From Candidatus Omnitrophica bacterium UBA1562 (lineage in GTDB: Bacteria > Omnitrophota > Gorgyraeia > Gygaellales > Profunditerraquicolaceae), in the NCBI GenBank assembly GCA_002322525.1, contig DCOU01000077.1, forward strand, positions 1 to 9,272: 9,272 bases of DNA. The letters run 5' to 3'. The notes beneath the pieces are model-generated. The model saw nothing but the letters and a program-made list of their open reading frames with translations, was not told the DNA's origin and searched no databases. The translations under genes were made by a program, and so were the position numbers. This document shows positions 1 through 5,179 of this stretch, in pieces (the stretch's first letter is position 1; every line of letters starts with the position of its first letter).

Positions 1-503
1 TTTTTATGGTATAGGAGCAACGCCCGTTGAGTTGATTAACTAACCTGTGAAAATCAGGTCTGTCAGTTACCTATTACTGGCAGTAGCGTTGTTACAAGAC
101 ACGGCACAGTGGCGACACTGTGTCGGGAGGGTCGGATAGCAAGGTTTAGCCCCAAACAAAATTGAACCATTGTTGAGGCGTTATACCGTTGGCGACCTGC
201 CTCCTATATGGGGAAGCCATAATAGGATATTTAAGCGGTAGCGTATAGATGGTGGGGATGAACCAAAAGGTTAATCTACAGACACGGGGAGGTCTTAGGT
301 TGTCCCTTGACATTCTTTATGACAAGGGTAAGTTACGGTATAACCTGATGGGAAAGCCAAGGCAAAGCAGCCTAAGAAGTCGGATGTGTCCATAGTAGCG
401 AAGAAGCCCGATGAAAGTCAGGCAGAGCAAAGGGGCACTGCTTAGGTGAAACCTTGAAATTAGTAAGACAGGAAAAAAAAGGAGTTCCTTCAGGGAACAC
501 TCT
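1..503 (+). ncRNA. Group II intron ribozyme, domains I to start of IV
   Basis: This segment does not code; it is the structured 5' half of the intron RNA. A closing stem pairs 17-23 with 86-92. Inside it are two hairpins, 43-47 with 55-59 and 60-67 with 76-83 (the latter with one G-U pair). Next comes CACAGTG (105-111) pairing with CACTGTG (116-122) around a GCGA tetraloop at 112-115, a GNRA loop of the type used for tertiary docking in domain I. The stretch near 378-445, including GTCCATAGTAGCGAAGAAG, resembles the domain III region of bacterial introns. An A-run and GGAG at 473-484 start domain IV. The exon-binding sites could not be assigned by eye. Confidence 0.8.
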
Positions 504-551
504 TTGATTGATGTCTTAATAATGGGGAGGTTGGTAAGGAGAGGTAGAGTT

Positions 552-1823
552 TTGCAAGAGAAGACTTGGGGAAGGAAGTCAAGGGAGTTCAAAGTTCACT
601 CACTCATTGATAAGGTATACAAACTTCTCAATCTCTACATTGCTTGGGAGAAGGTGAAGGCAAACAAAGGTTCAGGCGGTATAGACAAGGTATCTTTAGA
701 AGAATTTGAGCAGAATTTGGATTTAAATCTTCGGGAGATACACCGTCTACTATATGAGGATAGATACACACCTCAGTTATTAAGGAGAGTATGGATACCC
801 AAACCTAATGGAGATAGACGTCCTTTGGGTATACCTACTATTAAGGATAGGGTAGTCCAGCAAGCTCTTCTTAATCGCCTAACCAAGATATTTGAGCCAA
901 AGTTTTTAGATTGCAGTTTTGGCTTTAGAGCCAATTGCTCAACTCATCAAGCAATTGAGAAGGTAGAAGAATATCTTAAAGATGGTTGCGAGTGGATAGT
1001 GGAAGTAGACATCGAAAAATGCTTTGATACAATTAACCACGACCTGCTAATGAAATTAGTCAATGAAGAGATAGCTGACGGCAGGGTGTTAAGGTTAATC
1101 CGTTCCTTCTTAGAGGCAGGCGTAATGGAAGAGATACGATTTACCAATGTCCTTGCAGGCACACCGCAAGGAGGCGTTATCTCGCCATTGCTTGCCAATA
1201 TTTATCTTCATCCTTTTGATGAAGCAATGAGTAAAGAAGGATTTAGGATTATCCGTTACGCTGATGATATTGTGGTTATGTGTCGCAGGAAGCAGGAGGC
1301 TGAAGGGGCATTAAAGAGGATTAAGGAAATTCTTGAAGGTAGGCTAAAATTGAGGCTTAATTTGAGTAAGACAAAGATAGTGCACAAGTCAAGGGGTTTT
1401 GATTTTTTAGGGTTCACCTTCGGCTGTGGCTACTCAGATTATAAAATTCCTCGAGAGAAAGCTATTAAAGCCTTCAAGAATAAGGTGCGTTTCATTACTC
1501 GTAGACCTCAGCCTAAATCGATGTCAATGGTAATTAGTGAACTCAATCCTGTAGTCAGAGGTTGGGGCAATTACTTTATCAAAGGTAATTGTAGAAGGAT
1601 ATTTACTGAATTAGATTTCTGGATGAGAAATCGTGTAACTGCCTTTAAGTTAAAGAGGCAAGGTGGTTATGGGCATTGCCAATATCCTTATTCACGACTT
1701 CAAGCTATGGGAATAGTTTTCCTCAAAAACTTACTTTATGCAAAACGACCAGAGTTACTCCCTGCGATGGGGCAACGTCTAAGGAGAGCTGGATGCGGTA
1801 AATCCGCACGTCCAGTTCGATGA
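552..1823 (+). CDS. ltrA: Group II intron reverse transcriptase/maturase
   Basis: The protein binds its intron RNA to help splicing and reverse-transcribes it during retrohoming. The reading frame is open from a TTG at 504. I prefer the TTG at 552 (423 aa) because AAGGAG lies ten bases upstream; ATG at 522 is the alternative and has no Shine-Dalgarno. Counted from 552, the fingers-palm blocks are: KPNGDRRPLGIP (84-95), SFGFRANCSTHQAI (122-135), VDIEKCFD (152-159), GTPQGGVISPLLANIYL (203-219), the catalytic RYADD (235-239) and GFDFLGF (282-288). A thumb/X maturase domain follows, with LNPVVRGWGNYF (331-342). There is no HNH endonuclease. The last ten residues (GCGKSARPVR) are read out of domain V, and the stop codon lies at the start of domain VI. 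All RT blocks look intact, so the gene is probably functional. Retron or DGR identity is excluded by the X domain and the flanking ribozyme. Confidence 0.93.
   Translation: MQEKTWGRKSREFKVHSLIDKVYKLLNLYIAWEKVKANKGSGGIDKVSLEEFEQNLDLNLREIHRLLYEDRYTPQLLRRVWIPKPNGDRRPLGIPTIKDRVVQQALLNRLTKIFEPKFLDCSFGFRANCSTHQAIEKVEEYLKDGCEWIVEVDIEKCFDTINHDLLMKLVNEEIADGRVLRLIRSFLEAGVMEEIRFTNVLAGTPQGGVISPLLANIYLHPFDEAMSKEGFRIIRYADDIVVMCRRKQEAEGALKRIKEILEGRLKLRLNLSKTKIVHKSRGFDFLGFTFGCGYSDYKIPREKAIKAFKNKVRFITRRPQPKSMSMVISELNPVVRGWGNYFIKGNCRRIFTELDFWMRNRVTAFKLKRQGGYGHCQYPYSRLQAMGIVFLKNLLYAKRPELLPAMGQRLRRAGCGKSARPVR
1786..1818 (+). ncRNA. Group II intron domain V
   Basis: This is the catalytic hairpin that binds the splicing metal ions. 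The lower stem pairs 1786-1793 with 1811-1818 and includes the AGC triad at 1787-1789, with the G-U wobble 1788-1816. The two-base bulge C1809-G1810 is in the expected place. The upper stem pairs 1794-1798 with 1804-1808 around a short A-rich loop (1799-1803). The 33-nt size and every diagnostic element match bacterial domain V. It overlaps the last codons of the reverse transcriptase gene. Confidence 0.95.
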
Positions 1824-1857
1824 GGGGTTGATGGGGAAACCCATCCGCCTACTCTAC
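1822..1857 (+). ncRNA. Group II intron domain VI and 3' splice site
   Basis: The stem pairs 1822-1824 with 1852-1854, 1825-1828 with 1847-1850 (including G-U pairs) and 1830-1835 with 1840-1845, capped by a GAAA tetraloop at 1836-1839. A1851 is left as a bulged adenosine, seven nucleotides from the predicted 3' end counting both. This is the expected spacing for the lariat branch point. The intron is predicted to end with AC at 1856-1857. The 3' end was inferred from this spacing rather than from an exon junction. Confidence 0.85.
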
Positions 1858-1900
1858 AAGTATAAAACACTTTCCTAACCACTGAAAATCACTTAAAAGT

Positions 1901-1916
1901 TATCCTAAAAAGGATA
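1901..1916 (+). repeat. Small perfect hairpin downstream of the intron
   Basis: TATCCT (1901-1906) and AGGATA (1911-1916) pair perfectly around an AAAA loop. It abuts the next hairpin (1917-1946) with no spacer, giving a row of three stem-loops just past the intron's 3' end. Confidence 0.6.
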
Positions 1917-1946
1917 GACCTTCCTAAATCCTCTAGAGGAAGGGTC
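1917..1946 (+). terminator. Stem-loop, possible terminator or terminator remnant
   Basis: GACC plus TTCCT (1917-1925) pairs with AGGAAGGGTC (1937-1946) with one bulged G. The loop holds CCTCTAGAGG, itself a small palindrome. It is strong enough to stop RNA polymerase but no U-run follows directly, so the terminator reading is tentative. It may instead belong to the hairpin-rich intergenic sequence that continues to 2318. Confidence 0.4.
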
Positions 1947-1947
1947 T

Positions 1948-1965
1948 AATCGCGAAGCGATTTTC
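1948..1965 (+). terminator. Short stem-loop with T-rich tail
   Basis: AATCGC (1948-1953) pairs with GCGATT (1957-1962) around GAA, followed by TTC and more T-rich sequence. The layout is that of a small Rho-independent terminator reading left to right. It would end transcripts passing through the intron. The stem is only six pairs with three GC pairs, so confidence is modest. Confidence 0.45.
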
Positions 1966-1979
1966 TTGAGTAAATTTTT

Positions 1980-2022
1980 GTGCCCAAAATGTGCCCTCCA
2001 GTAAATTCTGAAGTGCCCTCCA
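1980..2022 (+). repeat. GTGCCC direct repeats
   Basis: GTGCCC occurs three times: at 1980-1985 and, extended to the ten-base GTGCCCTCCA, at 1991-2000 and 2013-2022. The reverse complement of its first eight bases, GAGGGCAC, occurs at 2150-2157, at the foot of the first large hairpin. Either copy could pair with it as an alternative to the local stem. No function is known to me. Confidence 0.5.
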
Positions 2023-2151
2023 TACAATATCATTGTAGCCTCTAAAGGTAGAGCTGCGGCCCTTGAATGTCCATGTCTGGAGTTTGTCGTAAGATAAAAA
2101 GCTGAAAAATTTCCTGTTAGATTTTACTACCTTCTGCGTCTATTTAAGTGA
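2023..2151. other. Non-coding stretch, little recognisable
   Basis: Apart from a small hairpin (TACAAT at 2023-2028 with ATTGTA at 2032-2037) I see no gene, RNA family or convincing promoter here. GGTAGAGC at 2047-2054 recalls a tRNA D-arm, but the rest of a tRNA cannot be folded around it. Confidence 0.4.
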
Positions 2152-2193
2152 GGGCACAACTTACGGAACAAGGTGAACGTAAGTTGTATGCCC
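2152..2193 (+). repeat. Large hairpin 1 of 3
   Basis: GGGCA (2152-2156) pairs with TGCCC (2189-2193), and AACTTACG (2158-2165) pairs with CGTAAGTT. C2157 can pair with the G after that arm, leaving a two-base bulge. The apical loop carries AACAAGGT (2167-2174), an 8-mer found again in the loop of a hairpin at 9077-9122. Confidence 0.7.
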
Positions 2194-2199
2194 GAACTT

Positions 2200-2257
2200 A
2201 TCCCTGCAGTAAATCACTTCGTAGATTTCTTCGAAATCTACTCGTAACTGCAGGGAT
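2200..2257 (+). repeat. Large hairpin 2 of 3, two-tier
   Basis: An 11-bp perfect outer stem, ATCCCTGCAGT (2200-2210) with ACTGCAGGGAT (2247-2257), encloses a 9-bp perfect inner stem, GTAGATTTC (2221-2229) with GAAATCTAC (2233-2241), with a TTC loop. Asymmetric linkers of 10 and 5 bases separate the tiers. No U-run follows, so it is not a standard terminator. Confidence 0.75.
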
Positions 2258-2263
2258 CAATTC

Positions 2264-2318
2264 GCACAAATAACTTATGTCGGAGAGTATTAAAATTAAT
2301 GCTCCATAAGTTATGTGC
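2264..2318 (+). repeat. Large hairpin 3 of 3, next to the propeller gene RBS
   Basis: GCAC (2264-2267) pairs with GTGC (2315-2318), and ATAACTTATG (2270-2279) pairs with CATAAGTTAT (2305-2314), with a two-base bulge between the arms. GGAG near 2282-2285 can also pair with CTCC at 2302-2305, with A/T-rich sequence at the tip. The stem ends six bases before the Shine-Dalgarno of the gene at 2339. In the mRNA it could therefore affect stability or initiation; this is inference. Confidence 0.7.
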
Positions 2319-2323
2319 TCATT

Positions 2324-2330
2324 GAGGAGG
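2324..2330 (+). promoter_or_regulatory. Ribosome binding site of the propeller gene
   Basis: GAGGAGG lies eight bases before ATG 2339. It decides the start: an in-frame GTG at 2315 lies inside the preceding hairpin, has no such site, and would put eight residues in front of an otherwise ideal signal peptide. Confidence 0.8.
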
Positions 2331-2338
2331 TGGTTAAG

Positions 2339-3901
2339 ATGAAGAAATATGTAGTAGTTTTGGCGGTGGTGGTTTTGTTTATTTTTGCTTCTATGGTTAC
2401 TGTTTTTGCCAATGATATCATCTGGGATGATATTGGTAGAGGAAACTCGAACCTAAGAACCGTGCTGGTTAATCCGGATAACCCTCGGATTATCTATACC
2501 GGCTCAAGTAATGCAGTTCTTAAGAGTGAGGATGGTGGAGTAAGCTGGAGGAATATTTTATCTCTAAGGGGCCAAAACAAGAAAGTAAATCTTTTTTTAT
2601 ATGACCCTCAAGATAAAAAATCTCTCTATGCGGCAACGGGAAACGGCTTATTTTACAGCACTAATCAAGGTAAAGACTGGAGTAGAATTTTTAAGGGAAA
2701 GAACTATTCTGAAAACGAATGCACAGCATTAGCGGTTTTACCATCAGCTATTTATGTGGGTACAAAGGCAGGGTTGTTTGTAAGTAAAGACAAAGGACGC
2801 TCTTGGCATAAGGAAACAGGTAAAATTGGCAACAGTCATATTTTAGCTATTGCTTATAATCTCAAGGAGCCGAACCATATTTATGTTGCTTGTATCGATG
2901 GTGTTTTTAAAACCCAAGATAACGGCCAATCTTGGGAGAAGGTTTTTCTAGCTAACCCTGCAGAAGACGGTAATGATATAGAAGAAGAAATTGAAGATCA
3001 AGATGAAGAAGAACGACTCTCTAATATAAGATACATAAGTTGCGACCCGAATAATTTAAATTATCTTTACGTCGCTACATCCAGAGGTGTTTATAGGAGC
3101 TGCGATAGAGGCCAGAACTGGGAATCGGTTTCCAGTTACGGACTGCTTAATCGAGACGTAAAATTTTTATTATTTTCTCACAAAGCCAATCTTTATGCGG
3201 TTACCAAATCAGGCGTATTTGAATATAGGGGTAGCCGTTGGCAAGAGTTATCATTTGGCCTTGCAACAGAAGAAATTAGATTTTTGGCTTCAGATAACCA
3301 GAATAGTCTATACGCTGCCTGCGACAATGGTTTATTCAAGACAAATTTTAAAGATGCCCTTGGTAGTAACAAAAATAGCATTCTTGAGTTTTATTATAAA
3401 GACGAACCTAAGATAAGCGAGGTCCAGAAAGCAGCAATTAAGTATGCCGAAGTAGATCCGGGAAAGATTATGAAATGGAGGCAGCAGGCGGGGAAAAAGG
3501 CATTGCTTCCCCAAGTGAGCGTTGGCATAGACAGGAATACTACCGACCTTTGGCACTGGGAGGGTGGTTCAACTACAAAGACCGACGATGACATATTAAG
3601 GCGCGGTCGCGACAGTATAGACTGGGATGTAACCTTAAGCTGGGACTTAGGCGAACTCATCTGGAACGATGACCAGACTTCTATTGATGTGCGCTCGCGC
3701 TTAATGGTGCAATTGCGTGATGACATTTTAGATGAGGTAACAAAACTATATTTTGAGCGTATCCGCGTTAAGATGGAGATAGATAATCTTACCATAGAAG
3801 ATAGCAAGAAGAGATCCGAAAAAGAATTAAAACTCCAGGAACTCGCTGCTTCTCTTGATGCCCTTACCGGCGGCTATTTCTCTAGCCATCTTGTCAATTA
3901 G
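2339..3901 (+). CDS. Secreted BNR/Asp-box beta-propeller protein with conserved C-terminal module
   Basis: A 520-residue exported protein of unknown substrate. Residues 1-24 are a signal peptide (MKK, hydrophobic core, cleavage after VFA). About seven repeated blades follow to about residue 340. Five carry good Asp-boxes (S/T-x-D-x-G-x-x-W): SEDGGVSW (63-70), STNQGKDW (107-114, Asp replaced by Asn), SKDKGRSW (149-156), TQDNGQSW (192-199) and SCDRGQNW (254-261); the last two blades are degenerate. The LYVAT/IYVGT strand before each box is typical of YCF48/sialidase-like propellers. An acidic stretch (208-228) is inserted between blades four and five. Residues 350-520 form a separate module with SWDLGELIWNDDQTSID, then a probable coiled coil ending ALTGGYFS. 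I recall similar tails on outer-membrane or envelope proteins of Omnitrophota but cannot confirm it. No glycosidase active site was recognised; a structural or binding role seems likelier than enzymatic activity. Confidence 0.85.
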   Translation: MKKYVVVLAVVVLFIFASMVTVFANDIIWDDIGRGNSNLRTVLVNPDNPRIIYTGSSNAVLKSEDGGVSWRNILSLRGQNKKVNLFLYDPQDKKSLYAATGNGLFYSTNQGKDWSRIFKGKNYSENECTALAVLPSAIYVGTKAGLFVSKDKGRSWHKETGKIGNSHILAIAYNLKEPNHIYVACIDGVFKTQDNGQSWEKVFLANPAEDGNDIEEEIEDQDEEERLSNIRYISCDPNNLNYLYVATSRGVYRSCDRGQNWESVSSYGLLNRDVKFLLFSHKANLYAVTKSGVFEYRGSRWQELSFGLATEEIRFLASDNQNSLYAACDNGLFKTNFKDALGSNKNSILEFYYKDEPKISEVQKAAIKYAEVDPGKIMKWRQQAGKKALLPQVSVGIDRNTTDLWHWEGGSTTKTDDDILRRGRDSIDWDVTLSWDLGELIWNDDQTSIDVRSRLMVQLRDDILDEVTKLYFERIRVKMEIDNLTIEDSKKRSEKELKLQELAASLDALTGGYFSSHLVN

Positions 3902-3909
3902 AGATATGG

Positions 3910-3947
3910 AGATTGCTGAAAAAATCCAAAAATAGGCAGCAATCTTT
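3910..3947 (+). terminator. Possible terminator after the propeller gene
   Basis: AGATTGCTG (3910-3918) pairs perfectly with CAGCAATCT (3937-3945), followed by TT then G. The loop is 18 bases and the T-run short, so termination would be weak. GCAATC (3939-3944) can pair instead with GATTGC (3948-3953), giving an alternative hairpin. Confidence 0.45.
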
Positions 3948-3980
3948 GATTGCAGCGATTAAATTAGATTACAGCGATTA
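3948..3980 (+). repeat. Imperfect 14-bp direct repeat
   Basis: GATTGCAGCGATTA (3948-3961) and GATTACAGCGATTA (3967-3980) differ at one base and start 19 bp apart, nearly two helical turns. They could be protein-binding half-sites or a simple duplication. Confidence 0.45.
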
Positions 3981-4029
3981 TTCTATCGACGAGAAAAATC
4001 TTTGAAATCTTACATAATCTCAGTAATCA

Positions 4030-4068
4030 GAGAGCGCTGGGTAGTTTTTAATAATATATAGCGCTCTC
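4030..4068 (+). repeat. 9-bp inverted repeat
   Basis: GAGAGCGCT (4030-4038) and AGCGCTCTC (4060-4068) are perfect inverted arms around a 21-base A/T-rich spacer. No T-run follows on the + strand. It may be a factor-independent stop for the upstream transcript or an operator-like site for the operon starting at 4245. Confidence 0.5.
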
Positions 4069-4081
4069 ATATCTATAATTA

Positions 4082-4128
4082 TAAATAAATAGTAAATAAA
4101 TAGAAACCAATAGAAACCAATAGGAACA
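4082..4128 (+). repeat. Short tandem repeats upstream of the operon promoter
   Basis: TAAATAAATAG occurs twice in tandem (4082-4092, 4093-4103). A 10-bp unit, AATAGAAACC, then appears at 4099-4108 and 4109-4118, with a diverged copy, AATAGGAACA, at 4119-4128. The array ends about 20 bases before the -35 box of the promoter below. Confidence 0.6.
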
Positions 4129-4148
4129 GGTCCCTTGCTTGAATATAC

Positions 4149-4177
4149 TTGATTCCTCTCTACTCGCGGTTTATAAT
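4149..4177 (+). promoter_or_regulatory. Sigma-70-type promoter for the MoxR operon
   Basis: TTGATT (4149-4154) and a perfect TATAAT (4172-4177) are separated by 17 bases. A start site near 4184 would leave a 5' leader of about 60 bases. A second TATAAT at 4182-4187 and a weaker pair (TTGTTA 4188-4193, TATGTT 4210-4215, 16-base spacer) are alternatives in this A/T-rich stretch. No transcription data support the choice. Confidence 0.55.
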
Positions 4178-4231
4178 AATGTATAATTTGTTAAAAATTT
4201 TAATAAGATTATGTTATACCTATTATTAAGA

Positions 4232-4237
4232 AAGGAG
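4232..4237 (+). promoter_or_regulatory. Ribosome binding site of the MoxR gene
   Basis: AAGGAG lies seven bases before ATG 4245 and fixes this start. It is the strongest Shine-Dalgarno of the three operon genes. Confidence 0.8.
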
Positions 4238-4244
4238 TGGGAAT

Positions 4245-5171
4245 ATGCATAGTGAGAATTTGAAGAAAATAATAGACAATATGGAAAAGGTGATTGTGGG
4301 CAAGACAGATACGGTGAAACTATTAATTGTCGGCCTTCTCACCAAAGGGCATATTTTAATTGAGGATGTCCCTGGTCTTGGCAAGACAATGCTTGCTTTG
4401 GCTTTAGCTAAATCAATAAACGCAGATTTTAAAAGAATTCAGTTTACGCCAGATCTCCTACCTTCGGATGTTACCGGAGGTTTTATCTTTAATCCTCAAA
4501 CAAGAGATTTTGATTTTAAGAAAGGCCCGGTTTTTACCAATATACTTTTAGCGGATGAGATTAATAGGACTACCCCGCGTACCCAATCTGCACTTTTAGA
4601 GTGTATGCAGGAATATACTGTTTCTTTAGACGGCAAAACCTTTGCTCTTCCCAACCCTTTTATAGTGGTTGCTACTCAGAATCCCATAGAATATCAGGGG
4701 ACTTATCCTTTGCCTGAGGCGCAGATAGATAGATTCTCAATGAAAATAAATATGGGTTATTTACGCATGGAAGAAGAAGTTAAGGTTATATCAGAGCAGA
4801 AAATACAGCATCCTATTGAAAATCTCAAGCCGGCCCTGGATTTAGAAAAGGTTTTAGAACTGCAGGAAGAAGTCAAAAAAATACAAGTCTCTCCCCATAT
4901 TTTAGATTATATTGTAAAACTGGTTTCGGCTACCCGTAAAAAAGAAGAGGTAAAATTAGGCGCCAGCCCCAGAGCCTCTATCGCGCTGATGAAGACAAGC
5001 TGCGCCTGGGCTCTTCTGGAAGGTAGAGATTATGTTATTCCCGACGACGTAGTTAACCTTCTGCCTTGGGTATTAAAGCATAGGCTAATTTTACAGCCCA
5101 AAGCCTTAATTGCGGGCAAAACTCCCGAACATATAATTTCTGACTTACTTAGAAGCACACCCATTCCTTAA
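4245..5171 (+). CDS. MoxR-family AAA+ ATPase
   Basis: A 308-residue cytoplasmic ATPase of usual family length. MoxR proteins act as chaperone-like motors on partner proteins, commonly encoded beside DUF58/VWA genes. All core motifs are present: Walker A DVPGLGKT (41-48), Walker B LLADEIN (101-107), the following TPRTQSALLECMQE helix (110-123), sensor 1 ATQNP (143-147), the Arg-containing segment EAQIDRF (158-164) and sensor 2 GASPRAS (239-245). The lid segment YVIPDDV (263-269) is typical. It is the first gene of a three-gene operon behind a good promoter and Shine-Dalgarno, with an eight-base gap to the DUF58 gene. By family logic its client is the DUF58 protein or the third product; this is inferred from gene order. 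Nothing in it appears broken. Confidence 0.95.
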   Translation: MHSENLKKIIDNMEKVIVGKTDTVKLLIVGLLTKGHILIEDVPGLGKTMLALALAKSINADFKRIQFTPDLLPSDVTGGFIFNPQTRDFDFKKGPVFTNILLADEINRTTPRTQSALLECMQEYTVSLDGKTFALPNPFIVVATQNPIEYQGTYPLPEAQIDRFSMKINMGYLRMEEEVKVISEQKIQHPIENLKPALDLEKVLELQEEVKKIQVSPHILDYIVKLVSATRKKEEVKLGASPRASIALMKTSCAWALLEGRDYVIPDDVVNLLPWVLKHRLILQPKALIAGKTPEHIISDLLRSTPIP

Positions 5172-5179
5172 AAACAAAA

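Larger units (their letters stand above)
1..1857 (+). mobile_element. Group II intron, 5' end beyond the window
   Basis: This is a self-splicing retroelement: ribozyme RNA with a reverse transcriptase/maturase gene in domain IV. What is seen: paired domain I-like stems at the left edge, a domain III-like stretch near 378-445, an RT gene at 552-1823, a textbook domain V at 1786-1818 and domain VI ending at 1857. No GUGYG start is visible in the first bases, yet folded domain I sequence begins within about 15 nt of the edge. The 5' splice site is therefore inferred to lie a short distance upstream. The encoded protein has no HNH endonuclease, so mobility probably relies on single-stranded or replication-fork targets, as inferred for other endonuclease-less introns. 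The exact RNA subclass (IIB-like or IIC) is not resolved. The 3' exon begins at about 1858. Confidence 0.93.

Noticed and set aside
552..1823. Retron, DGR or CRISPR-associated reverse transcriptase
   Set aside because: Domains V and VI of a group II ribozyme flank the gene and the protein has an X/maturase domain, so the intron explanation is sufficient.
2047..2085. tRNA-like motif GGTAGAGC followed by a possible anticodon region
   Set aside because: No acceptor stem, no paired anticodon stem with U33, and no TTCGA-type T-loop can be found around it.
2152..2318. Possible CRISPR array
   Set aside because: The units are different inverted repeats, not identical direct repeats with regular spacers, and no cas gene is present.
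3394..3807. Minus-strand open frame of 137 codons inside the propeller gene
   Set aside because: It lies wholly opposite a well-supported gene, has no recognisable domain and no ribosome binding site context; a shadow frame. The minus-strand frames at 947-1198, 5809-6102 and 8301-8684 are rejected for the same reason.
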